64,000 nucleotides of DNA. It comes from Prochlorococcus marinus str. MIT 9314. GTDB taxonomy: Bacteria; Cyanobacteriota; Cyanobacteriia; PCC-6307; Cyanobiaceae. Below, piece after piece: positions 19,012 to 28,163 of this stretch. Positions within the stretch are counted from its first letter, which is position 1. Every line of letters begins with the position of its first letter. Made by a program: the position numbers and the translations under genes. The stretch lies in the NCBI RefSeq assembly GCF_000760035.1, contig NZ_JNAO01000013.1, positions 124,001-188,000 of the forward strand, read 5' to 3'. Under the pieces are notes generated by a model. The model saw nothing but the letters and a program-made list of their open reading frames with translations, searched no databases and had not been told where the DNA came from.

Positions 19012-21045
19012 TTAGAATAAATTATTTTTTGCCCCAAATACTTCTTCTGAAATGATTAGTAAAGAGCTCCTACTCTTTATTGAAACAGATTTTTCATTAA
19101 TAGTTAAGGGTTGAAAAATCTCAGACATGCTAGTGTCAATAACTTTTAACCAATTATATTTACATTTCGGCAAGGGGAAATCGATACTTTTTGAATATGC
19201 ATTTAAACCTATCCAGACAAGCGGATTAGTATCATCTTTGTTAATGCTAAAGGCGACTGTATGAGACCAACTACTCCAATCGGGGCTATCTAACTTTGTT
19301 CCATGCCAATGATATTTTGGAATATTTTCATATGTTTGATTATTAGGCAAGAATGATGGATTGAAAATGTTTATTAGTTTTTTTCGGATTTTTATGACGT
19401 ATTTGAAATATTCTAATAATTCCAAATCTTGTTGACCATGTTCCCAATTCATCCAGCCCAATAAATTATTTTGGCACCAAGAATTATTGTTACCTCCTTG
19501 TGATCTTCCTATCTCATCACCCATAAGTATCATTGGAACACCTTTAGAGATAAGTAAACTAAGAATAAGATTTTTTTGTTGTCTTTTTCTTAAATCATTG
19601 ATTAATAAGTTCGTAGTTGGTCCCTCAGTACCATGATTCCAAGAATTGTTATGGTTATCTCCATCTCTATTTTGTTCTCTATTGGCAAAATTATGTTTCC
19701 TATTGAAAGTTACTAAGTCTTTTAGAGTGAATCCATCATGTGAAGTAATAAAATTTATCGACTTTGGAAAAATATTATCTTCTTTATAAATAGATGGCGT
19801 CCCTTTTATTTTATCGCTCATATTCCAAGCTGTATCTTTATCCCCCTTCCAAAATCTCCTCAAGTCATCTCTAAAATGACCATTCCAAGTGAAAGTATTC
19901 TTAGATGGAAAATCACCTAATTTATATAAACCCCCACAATCCCATGGCTCACTTATGAACTTGATATCTATAAGTTCTGGTTCACATTCTATATCTTCAA
20001 AAATTGGAGGATTATCAAGCGGCGAAAGATTTTCTCCTCTTGAAAGGGCAATTCCTAAATCAAATCTAAAACCATCAACTCCTAATTCACTCGCCCAACA
20101 TTTTAAAGATTCAATTATTAGTTTTCTAACTAATCCTCTGTTTGCTGCAACAGTATTACCACATCCGGAGACGTCCTGATAGTTTTTATCTTTTCCAATA
20201 AAGTAATAAAGATTTTCATCTATACCTTTCCAAGATATTGCTGGCCCTTTTGAATCACCTTCGGAAGTGTGATTGTATACAACATCTAAGATGACTTCAA
20301 TGTCTGCTTTATGACATTCCTCAACAAATCTTCTAAATTCCTCTCTATTCTTTTCGGCGGATTCATTCGAAAGATATTCAAAATGAGGAGTAAACCAATT
20401 AATTGGACTATATCCCCAAAAATTTTTTAGACCATTTGGGCCATCAGTAGGATCAAAACAAAAAATTGGAAGTAATTCAATTGTTGTAATACCCAGTTCT
20501 TTGAGATAAGGAATTTTTTTTAAAAATTTCTTAAAACAACTTTCATCTTTATCTGTTGATTCAGTGAAAGCTTTGATATGGAGTTCATAAATAATTGTTT
20601 CTTCCCAAGAATGTTTCGGTCTTGGATAATCCTTAAAATTAAATAATTTTCTATCGCAAACAACACTTTTAAGACATGAATTAGTATTTTCTTGCTTTTT
20701 TAATGCATTTTCTCTTTTGTAACTTCCCCATCCGGTAATACCCCTTGAACATGGATCAAGCAATACTTTTTTTTCAAAGTTATTATTAATTTCATTATTT
20801 TTTTGTTTCACTCTAAAAGCATAAATACAACCTTCATCAATATTTTTTATTTCCGCATGCCAGTAAGGACCTTTATTATGAGTCTGATCTAATTTGAATA
20901 TGCTTTTTGGGGAAATAGAGTCCTCTTTCTCAAACAATAAGATTTCTACATATTCTGCATTTGTGGCTACTAAGGAAAAATTAATCCCTTGTGAAGTTAT
21001 AGAACTCCCTAAAGGAAATGGTTTGCCTTTATTGAGATGAATCAC
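19012..21045 (-). CDS. glgX: glycogen debranching enzyme (GlgX/isoamylase type)
   Basis: GH13 enzyme that hydrolyses alpha-1,6 branches of glycogen. The 677 residues have an N-terminal CBM48/early-set domain (GKPFPLGSSITSQGINFSLV) and then a TIM barrel with DVVYNHTSEGD, the nucleophile motif DGFRFDLGIAL, the acid region ISEPWDCGG and the ITSHDGFTL motif. All GH13 catalytic regions appear intact. The length fits cyanobacterial isoamylase-type GlgX. A 625-base gap lies upstream, before hup. Confidence 0.94.
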   Translation of the reverse strand: MIHLNKGKPFPLGSSITSQGINFSLVATNAEYVEILLFEKEDSISPKSIFKLDQTHNKGPYWHAEIKNIDEGCIYAFRVKQKNNEINNNFEKKVLLDPCSRGITGWGSYKRENALKKQENTNSCLKSVVCDRKLFNFKDYPRPKHSWEETIIYELHIKAFTESTDKDESCFKKFLKKIPYLKELGITTIELLPIFCFDPTDGPNGLKNFWGYSPINWFTPHFEYLSNESAEKNREEFRRFVEECHKADIEVILDVVYNHTSEGDSKGPAISWKGIDENLYYFIGKDKNYQDVSGCGNTVAANRGLVRKLIIESLKCWASELGVDGFRFDLGIALSRGENLSPLDNPPIFEDIECEPELIDIKFISEPWDCGGLYKLGDFPSKNTFTWNGHFRDDLRRFWKGDKDTAWNMSDKIKGTPSIYKEDNIFPKSINFITSHDGFTLKDLVTFNRKHNFANREQNRDGDNHNNSWNHGTEGPTTNLLINDLRKRQQKNLILSLLISKGVPMILMGDEIGRSQGGNNNSWCQNNLLGWMNWEHGQQDLELLEYFKYVIKIRKKLINIFNPSFLPNNQTYENIPKYHWHGTKLDSPDWSSWSHTVAFSINKDDTNPLVWIGLNAYSKSIDFPLPKCKYNWLKVIDTSMSEIFQPLTINEKSVSIKSRSSLLIISEEVFGAKNNLF

Positions 21046-21670
21046 TTTTTCTTTATCATTGATTAGTTAAATATTGAGATAATTTATTTAAATTACTGAT
21101 ATTTGAATAATAGATGCAAAATTTAAAAAAAAAACTCATATTTAAGGCTTCACTAATCAACTTTATTAGATCTTGGAGAGTATTAATTTTCTAATTAATT
21201 ACAATTTCTTCATCCATCTGCTCAGTGCATTAAACGATTTATAGAGAAAGCTTAATAATGAGAAAACCAGATTTTTCTTGATTTCAAAATACAAATTGTG
21301 TTTTTTCATGTGATGAGAAGGAAATATATCTGAAAATTAATAAAACATAATAAATAGCTAAAATTCTTAAATTTACCACTCCTTTGATATTTTTCCCCTT
21401 TGCTAAATGTAGTTAGATTTTTCATGCTAAATCCAGTGCTACCAATGCTTTTTGCTGTTCTCTAAATGAAGAGGCTATTTTTTATAAATGAAAAAGCGCG
21501 GCTATAAGAAATAAATAATGTTGCTAAAAATGTCCCTAAAATTTGTATAAAGCTTTGCGCCGCCGGCATTTTCGGTTGCCGTATTTGTGTTTGCTCCATA
21601 TGATGTGGAAGTTCGAGGTTTAAACTCGATTTAAATCTTTTTTTAACCCCTAGCTTTAATTTAAATTTCA
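21046..21670. other. 625-base gap between glgX and hup with a GC-rich structured patch
   Basis: This is the only long stretch in the window without a confident gene. Most of it is AT-rich with no long ORF. Between about 21494 and 21645 composition changes: AAAGCGCGGC at 21493, then a GC-rich block at 21557-21581 holding a five-pair hairpin (CGGCA at 21564-21568 with TGCCG at 21577-21581). A second hairpin follows (TCGAG at 21613-21617 with CTCGA at 21625-21629), with a T run near 21638. It could be a small RNA or the hup leader. On the minus strand, 21462-21599 could encode a 45-residue one-span peptide (MEQTQIRQPKMPAAQSF...), with unusual GC-rich codons. Confidence 0.4.
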
Positions 21671-21946
21671 ATGAACAAAGCTGATTTAGTAAATCTTGTT
21701 GCAGCTCGTACAGAGCTCACAAAAACGGATGTTTCTTTAGTTGTTGATGCAGCTATTGAAACTATTGTTGATTCAGTAGTGGAAGGCAAAAAAGTCTCTT
21801 TACTAGGATTTGGTTCTTTTGAACCAAGAGATCGTTCTGCAAGACAGGGATTAAACCCTAAGACAGGCGAAAAAATAGCAATACCCGCTAAAAGAGTTCC
21901 AACATTCTCTGCAGGTAAACTTTTTAAGGATAGAGTTCAAGGGTAA
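21671..21946 (+). CDS. hup: HU-family DNA-binding protein
   Basis: Small histone-like protein that bends and compacts DNA as a dimer. It has 91 residues, the usual HU length. It begins MNKADLVNLVAARTELTK, has GFGSFEPRDRSARQGLNP, in which RxGxNPxTG of the DNA-binding arm is complete, and ends KLFKDRVQG. It is a single-gene unit followed by a good terminator at 21978-22005. Confidence 0.97.
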   Translation: MNKADLVNLVAARTELTKTDVSLVVDAAIETIVDSVVEGKKVSLLGFGSFEPRDRSARQGLNPKTGEKIAIPAKRVPTFSAGKLFKDRVQG

Positions 21947-21977
21947 TTTTTTAATCTATTTCTTCCTTTAATAACAA

Positions 21978-22005
21978 GGTGCTCTTTTAGGGCATCTTTT
22001 TTTTT
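21978..22005 (+). terminator. rho-independent terminator after hup
   Basis: GGTGCTC (21978-21984) pairs with GGGCATC (21990-21996) through seven pairs, two of them G-U, around a TTTTA loop, followed by a run of nine T. It lies 32 bases after the hup stop. Confidence 0.8.
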
Positions 22006-22083
22006 AATTCAAAAATAAGATGCAGTTAGCTCAATGCCCAACACCTATACGAAGCAACCAAAATTTTGCAATCTTAAGAAGTA

Positions 22084-22395
22084 ATGAAATTTTTAACTAT
22101 TTTATTCCTTAAATTTTTGTTGTTATCTAATTTTGTCTTAGCTGAAACAATACCAACAAAGTCTAAGATTTTAAAACAATCTAGTGATTGTTTAAAAGAT
22201 TCTCGAACCCAAATATGTAAAGAATTAGTTTCTGAAATAGAAAAACTTCAATTAGTAGTATTTGATCAAAATAGATTTAAATGTCAATCAAGTTTATTGG
22301 GGTTGCAAACGGAAATTATTGAAGCTTATTTTTTTAATAATTTCTCAAATGAGAGAATTTCATTAATGATCCCATATGTGATTAAAAATTGTTAA
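22084..22395 (+). CDS. small secreted Cys-containing protein, unknown
   Basis: I do not recognise this 103-residue protein. Residues 1-20 form a signal peptide (MKFLTILFLKFLLLSNFVLA) with a likely cleavage at VLA-ET. The mature part has four Cys (in SSDCLKDS, TQICKEL, RFKCQSS and the C-terminal NC). This suggests two disulfides and an exported location. It starts 79 bases after the hup terminator and is the first of several small proteins here. Confidence 0.7.
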   Translation: MKFLTILFLKFLLLSNFVLAETIPTKSKILKQSSDCLKDSRTQICKELVSEIEKLQLVVFDQNRFKCQSSLLGLQTEIIEAYFFNNFSNERISLMIPYVIKNC

Positions 22396-22449
22396 TTATT
22401 AAAATAATTTATTTTTTTGGAATATTATAAATTTGTTATTTAATTTGTA

Positions 22450-22692
22450 ATGGTAAAAGGTTTTTCTGATAATGAAGTTAAGAATAATATTCAAAATACT
22501 CAAATAAAAGAAAAAAAAGGCTTGGCTGGTTTTCTTAAGGGCAAGAAATTTACTTACACTTTGCCAGGTAAAAAACAAATAAATATTTTTGGATCAATAG
22601 TAATAGGCTTAAATATCATTTTAGTATTGCTAGTCATCCTGTATTTAAAGAATCAAGAATTCCATGACTTTGTATTTAATGTTGGACGTTAG
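22450..22692 (+). CDS. small single-span membrane protein, unknown
   Basis: Unrecognised 80-residue protein. Residues 1-48 are polar and Lys-rich (MVKGFSDNEVKNNIQ...). About 49-68 form one membrane span (FGSIVIGLNIILVLLVILYL), and a short C-tail follows. The ATG is preceded by no clear ribosome site. It is on the same strand as the flanking small genes; gaps of 54 and 58 bases leave room for separate promoters. Confidence 0.65.
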   Translation: MVKGFSDNEVKNNIQNTQIKEKKGLAGFLKGKKFTYTLPGKKQINIFGSIVIGLNIILVLLVILYLKNQEFHDFVFNVGR

Positions 22693-22750
22693 CTATATTT
22701 TTAGATGGAAAGATTTTATTAGATGATATATTTAAATTTTAGAATATCTT

Positions 22751-23008
22751 ATGAAGGTAGTTAATTTAGTTTCTCAAGTATTTTTTTTGTTGATAACTGT
22801 TCTATTTTTGATATATTTTCTAACAGGTTATGACTCCGCTTTTGAGGCAGACCAAAATTGTCATTCAAATCTTTCAAGTTACGATAACCCATCTGGCAAT
22901 TATGGTTGTGATCATGATACTGAAACACATCAATGGATACTTTACGAGTCCAATGAAAGTAAAGAACCAGCGAAAATTATTAAGAGATTTAGGTACAAAT
23001 TTTTATAA
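22751..23008 (+). CDS. small exported or anchored protein with paired Cys, unknown
   Basis: Unrecognised 85-residue protein. An N-terminal hydrophobic stretch (about residues 8-27) could be a signal peptide or anchor, followed by an acidic, Asn/Ser-rich region with two Cys (DQNCHSNL and NYGCDHD) and a basic C-terminus. An overlapping frame at 22830-23024 is less plausible, because the frame chosen keeps the hydrophobic leader. The last six bases overlap the convergent gene at 23003. Confidence 0.62.
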   Translation: MKVVNLVSQVFFLLITVLFLIYFLTGYDSAFEADQNCHSNLSSYDNPSGNYGCDHDTETHQWILYESNESKEPAKIIKRFRYKFL

Positions 23009-23215
23009 CTCAAATTTTTTATAAAAAAACTTTGCACTTATTATTGAAATTATTGCTGTAATTGTGAAAGTAAGATACTGATATATGCTTCCTTCCAAGT
23101 AAATTTTATTTTTATAAAGAGGATAATCAATAAAAGATCCTAATGTTCCCCAAATTATTACCCATAAAGATATGTATAGGATCGCTTTTATTGGATTAGA
23201 TTTTTTTTCTTCCAT
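23003..23215 (-). CDS. small two-span membrane protein, unknown
   Basis: Unrecognised 70-residue protein with two hydrophobic segments, about residues 10-27 (AILYISLWVIIWGTLGSF) and 44-61 (YLTFTITAIISIISAKFF), and a short Lys-rich N-terminus. It lies two bases after the stop of the high-light-inducible protein gene on the same strand, so the two are probably one transcript. A role in thylakoid stress is possible by association only. Confidence 0.65.
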   Translation of the reverse strand: MEEKKSNPIKAILYISLWVIIWGTLGSFIDYPLYKNKIYLEGSIYQYLTFTITAIISIISAKFFYKKFEL

Positions 23216-23217
23216 TT

Positions 23218-23463
23218 TTAATTGATACCAAAAATTGAAGAGGTCACAGGTCTACCGCTAAAAACCAACTCGGTTAATATCAGCATTAAGAATCCAATCA
23301 TAGCTGCTCTGCCATTTACAAGTTCAGCGCTGCTATTGAATCCAAAAACATTCTTTACTTCATCCCCCTGATTGTCTACCCATTTTGAGTATTCATTATC
23401 ACTTGATGATGTATTAGTTACTCCATCATTTTGATTTTCCATTGGAGAGTCGTTTTCTTGCAT
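23218..23463 (-). CDS. hli: high-light-inducible (Hli/Scp) chlorophyll-binding protein
   Basis: One-helix relative of the light-harvesting antenna proteins. Hli proteins bind chlorophyll and carotenoid and protect photosystems or chlorophyll biosynthesis under light stress. The 81 residues have a long acidic, Ser/Asn-rich N-terminus and then the family helix ELVNGRAAMIGFLMLILTEL near residue 48, with the Glu, Asn-Gly-Arg and Met-Ile-Gly-Phe ligand pattern intact. The long N-terminus is unlike the shortest Prochlorococcus Hli proteins. Confidence 0.92.
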   Translation of the reverse strand: MQENDSPMENQNDGVTNTSSSDNEYSKWVDNQGDEVKNVFGFNSSAELVNGRAAMIGFLMLILTELVFSGRPVTSSIFGIN

Positions 23464-23506
23464 TGATTTTTGGTTTTATTCTAATAATTTTTAAAATAAT
23501 TTATCA

Positions 23507-24532
23507 TTAAATTAAACTCGAGGTTATAAGAAAAATTAAGACAAAAATTATTATCCATAAAAATTGTAATCTCAAAATTAATTGACAAATTAATTTGATT
23601 TTTTCTTCAGTGCAATTATCTCCAGTTTCATTAATTATTGGCTTTTCAATAATTTCATTTTTATATTTACTTTTACCTCCCAATTTAATACCGGAAATAT
23701 AGGCATATATAGCTTCTGAAATCCCAGCATTAGGCGAATCATATTTTTTACCATCAAGATAACTTTTTTTTATGATTGATCCATACTCATTAACTTTGGA
23801 GCTAACTAAAGGTAACGTAATTAAAACTAATCTTGAAGGAACAAACGTAAAAATATCTTCGATTTTTGCACTGAAAAAACCCAAATATCTAAAATAATCA
23901 TATTTGTAACCTATCATTGAATCTAAAGTACTTATAGCTTTATAAGAAAAACCAAGTGATAAAGGTCCTGGCAGAAAAATTGAAAACTTCATAAAAATAA
24001 TTCCAATAAAAATCCAAAATAATGGCCCAAATATTCCATCAACAGAATTTTCGGTAAGGCTCTCGGTACTTGATCTCAAGAGATGTTTTATAGAAGATGT
24101 CCTTACATCCCTACTTACTATTCTTTGCACCTTCTCTGTGATTATTCTCTTATTTTGGGCATTTATTTCCTTGCGTTCTATAAGCTCTGCAATCTCTTTC
24201 ACACTTGAAATAAGTCCCTTAGTCGCAATACAACTTGCAAGTCCAAAAAAAATTAATAATCCACTAATAAAATTATTTCTTGATTGCATATAACTGAGTT
24301 CTATAAATTTCCCTAAACCAAAACTTATTCCAATAGTGGATATAGCTATGATTAAACCTCCCCAAAACAATATATTTTTATTTTCTCCAAAATTATTTAT
24401 GAAGTAAAAAGAAATTTTTTTTATGTAAAAGCCAATTACTTGAACAGGGTGGATTAAGAATCTTGGATCACCGGTCAATAAATCAAAACCAATAGATCCA
24501 AGAAATATTAAAAATAAATTTATTTCAGCCAA
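23507..24532 (-). CDS. cobD: adenosylcobinamide-phosphate synthase
   Basis: Membrane enzyme (CbiB/CobD) that attaches aminopropanol to adenosylcobyric acid in cobalamin (pseudocobalamin in cyanobacteria) synthesis. The 341 residues have several membrane spans and the family motifs [36 protein letters not shown] (core TENSVDG) and [15 protein letters not shown]. It overlaps the end of ilvC by 13 bases on the same strand, an odd pairing functionally but compatible with co-transcription. Confidence 0.94.
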   Translation of the reverse strand: MAEINLFLIFLGSIGFDLLTGDPRFLIHPVQVIGFYIKKISFYFINNFGENKNILFWGGLIIAISTIGISFGLGKFIELSYMQSRNNFISGLLIFFGLASCIATKGLISSVKEIAELIERKEINAQNKRIITEKVQRIVSRDVRTSSIKHLLRSSTESLTENSVDGIFGPLFWIFIGIIFMKFSIFLPGPLSLGFSYKAISTLDSMIGYKYDYFRYLGFFSAKIEDIFTFVPSRLVLITLPLVSSKVNEYGSIIKKSYLDGKKYDSPNAGISEAIYAYISGIKLGGKSKYKNEIIEKPIINETGDNCTEEKIKLICQLILRLQFLWIIIFVLIFLITSSLI

Positions 24533-25509
24533 CTGAACATTGATCGTAGACCTTTACCTACTTTCTCAATTTCATGTTTTGAGTTCTCTTCTCTTAATTT
24601 TGTCATTAAGGGTTTATTTTTATCGCATTCTTCCACAAAATTCTTAGCGAAAGTTCCATCTTGTATATCTTTTAGAATTTTCTGCATTTCTTTCTTTGTA
24701 TCACTATTGATGAGTCTTTTCCCACTTACATAATCTCCATATTCAGCAGTATTTGAAATGGAATCTCTCATTTGTGATAAGCCTCCTTTCACCATTAAAT
24801 CAACAATAAGTTTAACTTCATGTAGGCATTCGAAGTAAGCAAGTTCTGGCTGATATCCGGCCTCTACGAGAGTTTCGAAGCCTGATTTGACGAGTTCTGA
24901 TAATCCTCCGCATAAAACAGCTTGTTCACCAAATAAATCAGTTTCTGTTTCTTCTTTGAAGTTTGTTTCAAGAATCCCTGCTCTCGTTCCGCCAATCCCT
25001 TTAGCGTAAGCCATCGCTAATGATCTTGCACTTCCAGAAGAATCCTGCTCTACTGCAAACAATGCTGGAACTCCTTGACCATTCTGATATTCCCAACGAA
25101 CAGTATGTCCAGGTCCTTTCGGAGCAATCATCACAACATCCACAAAACCAGGAGGTTTGATAAGTCCGAATCTTATATTGAAGCCATGAGCAAAACTTAA
25201 TATCTTTCCTTCTTTTAGGTTTGGCTCTATTTCTTTAAGATAAACATCTTTCTGAAACTCATCTGGGAGGAGAATCATGATCCAGTCTGCTTTTTCGCAA
25301 GCTTGAGAAACACTAAATACTTGTAGACCATCGCTAATAGCTTTGCTTTCAGACTTACTCCCTTCATACAAACCAACAATTACATCCATGCCACTATCTT
25401 TAAGGTTTAAGGCATGTGCATGACCCTGTGAACCATATCCAATAATCGCTATTGTTTTATTATTTAAAAGACTTAGATCTGCATCTGTGTCGTAAAAGAG
25501 TTGGGTCAT
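24520..25509 (-). CDS. ilvC: ketol-acid reductoisomerase
   Basis: NADPH-dependent isomerisation and reduction of acetolactate in valine, leucine and isoleucine synthesis. The 329 residues are the class I length. The Rossmann motif [17 protein letters not shown] sits near residue 25, with [13 protein letters not shown] and the metal-binding [14 protein letters not shown] near residue 190. It starts with [13 protein letters not shown], the usual KARI beginning. cobD overlaps its 3' end. Confidence 0.97.
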   Translation of the reverse strand: MTQLFYDTDADLSLLNNKTIAIIGYGSQGHAHALNLKDSGMDVIVGLYEGSKSESKAISDGLQVFSVSQACEKADWIMILLPDEFQKDVYLKEIEPNLKEGKILSFAHGFNIRFGLIKPPGFVDVVMIAPKGPGHTVRWEYQNGQGVPALFAVEQDSSGSARSLAMAYAKGIGGTRAGILETNFKEETETDLFGEQAVLCGGLSELVKSGFETLVEAGYQPELAYFECLHEVKLIVDLMVKGGLSQMRDSISNTAEYGDYVSGKRLINSDTKKEMQKILKDIQDGTFAKNFVEECDKNKPLMTKLREENSKHEIEKVGKGLRSMFSWLK

Positions 25510-25618
25510 TAGTTGTAGCTTCTTTGCATTTGATAATTATTATTTTAGACATTAAGGTGTAAATAAACCAAAAAATTATTAATTTAAAAATTAAAATTAA
25601 AATATTAATTTAGAAAAT

Positions 25619-26230
25619 CTAAGACTGATTTGCTTCGCTTGGATGTGTAATTACTCTATCGATTAAACCATAATTTTTTGCTTCTTCCGCACTTAGAAAA
25701 TAATCTCTATCAGTATCTTTTTCAATTTTCTCAAATGATTGGCCTGTCATATCTGCCATAGACATATTTAACATATCTTTAATTCTTAAAATTTCCTTAG
25801 CTTCAATTTCAATATCACTTGCTTGACGTTGAGATGTCCCTCCTAATGGTTGATGAATCATTATTCTGCTGTGAGGTAAAGCAACTCTTTTGCCTTTTGT
25901 GCCAGCGGCCAATAGGAAAGCTCCCATGGAGGCTGCGAGACCTACGCATATAGTTACTACATCACTTTTCACGTATTTAATAGTGTCATATATAGCCAAG
26001 CCAGCAGTTACTGATCCTCCTGGGCTATTTATATACAGATATATAGGTTTGGAATTATCATCAGAATCTAAATAAAGCATTTGTGCAACAAGGCTATTAG
26101 CAATTCCATCGTTGACTTCTTGTCCAAGAAAAAGAATTCTCTCGACACCTAGTCTTGTATATATGTCAACCCATCTTTCGTATTGACTTCCAGGAAGTCT
26201 GTAAGGCACGCTTGGAGTTCCTATTGGCAT
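25619..26230 (-). CDS. clpP: ATP-dependent Clp protease proteolytic subunit
   Basis: Serine peptidase subunit of the Clp protease. The 203 residues keep the catalytic Ser101 ([11 protein letters not shown]), His126 ([10 protein letters not shown]) and the Asp-containing [14 protein letters not shown] segment. It lies 23 bases downstream of clpR on the same strand, the arrangement known for cyanobacterial clpR-clpP3, where the two form a mixed ring; this makes it the ClpP3-type paralogue. Confidence 0.96.
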   Translation of the reverse strand: MPIGTPSVPYRLPGSQYERWVDIYTRLGVERILFLGQEVNDGIANSLVAQMLYLDSDDNSKPIYLYINSPGGSVTAGLAIYDTIKYVKSDVVTICVGLAASMGAFLLAAGTKGKRVALPHSRIMIHQPLGGTSQRQASDIEIEAKEILRIKDMLNMSMADMTGQSFEKIEKDTDRDYFLSAEEAKNYGLIDRVITHPSEANQS

Positions 26231-26253
26231 GATTTTAAATAGTTTTGTGAATG

Positions 26254-26925
26254 TTAAATTTTTTTTGGTAGATCTTTTTGACTCGTAAGTATTCTATCGA
26301 TAACTCCATAATCTAGTGCTTCTTGTGGGTTGAGATAACTCATCCTGTCTGAGTCTTTTGAGAGTTCTTCAATAGTCTTTCCGGTATTACGAGATAAAAT
26401 TTCCAGCATTGATTTTTTATTTTTTAAAACTTCCTCAGCTCTTATTTGGATATCGGTTGCTTGACCTCTTGCTCCGCTTATGGGTTGATGCAAAACAATA
26501 GAAGCATGTGGGAGAGCTGCTCTTTGCCCTTTAGTGCCAGATGAAAGGATAACTGCAGCAGTCCCCATTGCTTGTCCGATACATATAGTGTGTACTGGAG
26601 GCTTAATGTAACTTATTGTATCGCAGATAGCGAAAGCTTCTGTTTCAAAACCAACTGCGTCACCAGTGTACCAACTTGTCCCAGTTGAATTTATATAAAA
26701 ATAGATTGGTTTTTCTGGATCTTCAAACTCTAAATAAAGAAGTTGAGCAATGATTAGCTCAGTAACATCCATCCCTAATTGTCTTTTCGCATCATCATCT
26801 GAAAATAATGGTAAACCGAGATAAACAATTCGCTCTTTCAGTAAAAGAGAGGGGAGATCAGGGGGCGGAGTCCTCATAACGGTGTTTTCGCCGTAATAAG
26901 GAGCAGATACAGTCATTTGTATCAC
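26254..26925 (-). CDS. clpR: ClpR, inactive ClpP-like subunit
   Basis: ClpP-fold subunit of the mixed ClpP3/R ring. In the 223 residues, the position aligned with the ClpP catalytic Ser is Gly121 ([11 protein letters not shown]), so it cannot act as a serine peptidase; the His146 position (IVLHQPISG) is kept. An insertion around residues 83-98 ([16 protein letters not shown]) relative to the partner ClpP is typical of ClpR. It is the first gene of the clpR-clpP pair. Confidence 0.93.
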   Translation of the reverse strand: MIQMTVSAPYYGENTVMRTPPPDLPSLLLKERIVYLGLPLFSDDDAKRQLGMDVTELIIAQLLYLEFEDPEKPIYFYINSTGTSWYTGDAVGFETEAFAICDTISYIKPPVHTICIGQAMGTAAVILSSGTKGQRAALPHASIVLHQPISGARGQATDIQIRAEEVLKNKKSMLEILSRNTGKTIEELSKDSDRMSYLNPQEALDYGVIDRILTSQKDLPKKI

Positions 26926-26956
26926 AAAATTAAGATTGAACTGATTCTAGCTAGAT

Positions 26957-28066
26957 TTAGCCCTGTGTCGCTGGTGATTTAAAAGATTTGTTTGACTCAG
27001 GATTATTTATTAGTTTTCCAAAGACCATTCTTCCAGTGGGAGTTTGTAATGCTCCTGTGATAACAATATCTAATCTGCTCCCTACAAAATTCTTTGCCTC
27101 ATCAATAACAACCATTGTGCCGTCATCTAAGTATCCAATACCCTGCATTTTTTCTTTGCCTTCTCTCACAATTTTTATATTAAGTGATTCTCCAGGTTGT
27201 ACTTCTGGCCTTAAGGCAATAACCAAATCACTCAAATTCATAACTTTTAATTCTTTAACTTCAGCTATCTGAGAAAGATTATAATCAGCCGTAATTAAAG
27301 TTCCTGTCATATCCTCAGTAATTTTCAAGAGTTTTTCATCTACCCCATTACCTTCATACTTTGTTGGGTTTATTACAAGTCTTCTCCCATATAAATCTCT
27401 TAATTCTTTTAATAACTTGAGCCCTCGTCTCCCTTTTGACCTTTTTTCATTACTGCTTGAGTCAGCTAAAGTTTGTAATTCATCAATTACACTTTGAGCA
27501 ACTATTAATTGTCCTTCCAATAGGCCGCAACTTAATAGGCCATTGATTCTTCCATCAATAATTACGCTAGTATCTAGAATTTTTGGACTTGCAGCAGGGA
27601 GGATTCCTTCATTGACTAGATATGCATCAGTATTATTTGGATTGAATAATCTCAATAATGTCCTTCCATGGGTATCTGCCAACTTATAACCAAGAACACC
27701 AAAGAAAATGTTACTTAATATGGCTGATAAAGGTTTTGCGAAAAAAACTTCTCTAGGGAAGGGAATTAATAGTATTGGAGCAAGTAGGAGATTCGCAACA
27801 AGTAATCCTAAAATTAATCCCACCGACCTACTTATGAGTAAGTCCGTAGGCATTGTTCTTATTTGATCAAGAAACGTCTTTCTAAGTTGAAGAAATACAA
27901 AACCAGCCGCTAATCCTACAAAAAAACCAATTATTGCTAAAACGATTCTAAAACCTTCTACATTAGATACCTGTTTGAGTATGTCTACTGGCAATAAATC
28001 AACACCAAGCCATCCTGAAGCAGCCCCAGACAAAACAAATAAAATTAATACTAGGATATCTGTCAT
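26957..28066 (-). CDS. PIN/TRAM domain integral membrane protein (YacL-like)
   Basis: 369-residue membrane-anchored putative ribonuclease. Four N-terminal membrane spans occupy about residues 1-135. A PIN domain runs from about 163 to 280, with the acidic residues of ILDTSVIIDGRI and LITADYNLSQIAE. A C-terminal TRAM domain follows (about 290-350; GEGIGYLDDGTMVVID-like, seen as MQGIGYLDDGTMVVIDEAK). The family resembles B. subtilis YacL, whose role is not firmly established. It lies 31 bases upstream of clpR, so it may lead the Clp transcript. Confidence 0.92.
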   Translation of the reverse strand: MTDILVLILFVLSGAASGWLGVDLLPVDILKQVSNVEGFRIVLAIIGFFVGLAAGFVFLQLRKTFLDQIRTMPTDLLISRSVGLILGLLVANLLLAPILLIPFPREVFFAKPLSAILSNIFFGVLGYKLADTHGRTLLRLFNPNNTDAYLVNEGILPAASPKILDTSVIIDGRINGLLSCGLLEGQLIVAQSVIDELQTLADSSSNEKRSKGRRGLKLLKELRDLYGRRLVINPTKYEGNGVDEKLLKITEDMTGTLITADYNLSQIAEVKELKVMNLSDLVIALRPEVQPGESLNIKIVREGKEKMQGIGYLDDGTMVVIDEAKNFVGSRLDIVITGALQTPTGRMVFGKLINNPESNKSFKSPATQG

Positions 28067-28163
28067 ATATATAATCTACTAGGATTTATTAATTGAGTAA
28101 ATAAGGATTTTATTTTTTTCGATCCTTAATACTTTTTTTGGAGCTTAAAAATGAATTTTGATT

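Noticed and set aside
19889-20179. 96-codon plus-strand frame opposite glgX
   Set aside because: It is antisense to the catalytic core of glgX, with no independent support.
21671-21671. 69-codon minus-strand frame starting opposite the hup start
   Set aside because: The first 24 codons are AT-rich, Lys-heavy and start at a TTG facing hup; only the part from the ATG at 21599 is worth considering, and it is described with the gap.
22830-23024. Alternative 64-codon plus-strand frame
   Set aside because: It overlaps the frame at 22751, which has a good ATG, hydrophobic leader and Cys pair; this one has no comparable features.
24520-24532. Fusion of ilvC and cobD
   Set aside because: The genes are in different frames with a 13-base overlap and each has its own start and stop; this is ordinary compact packing.
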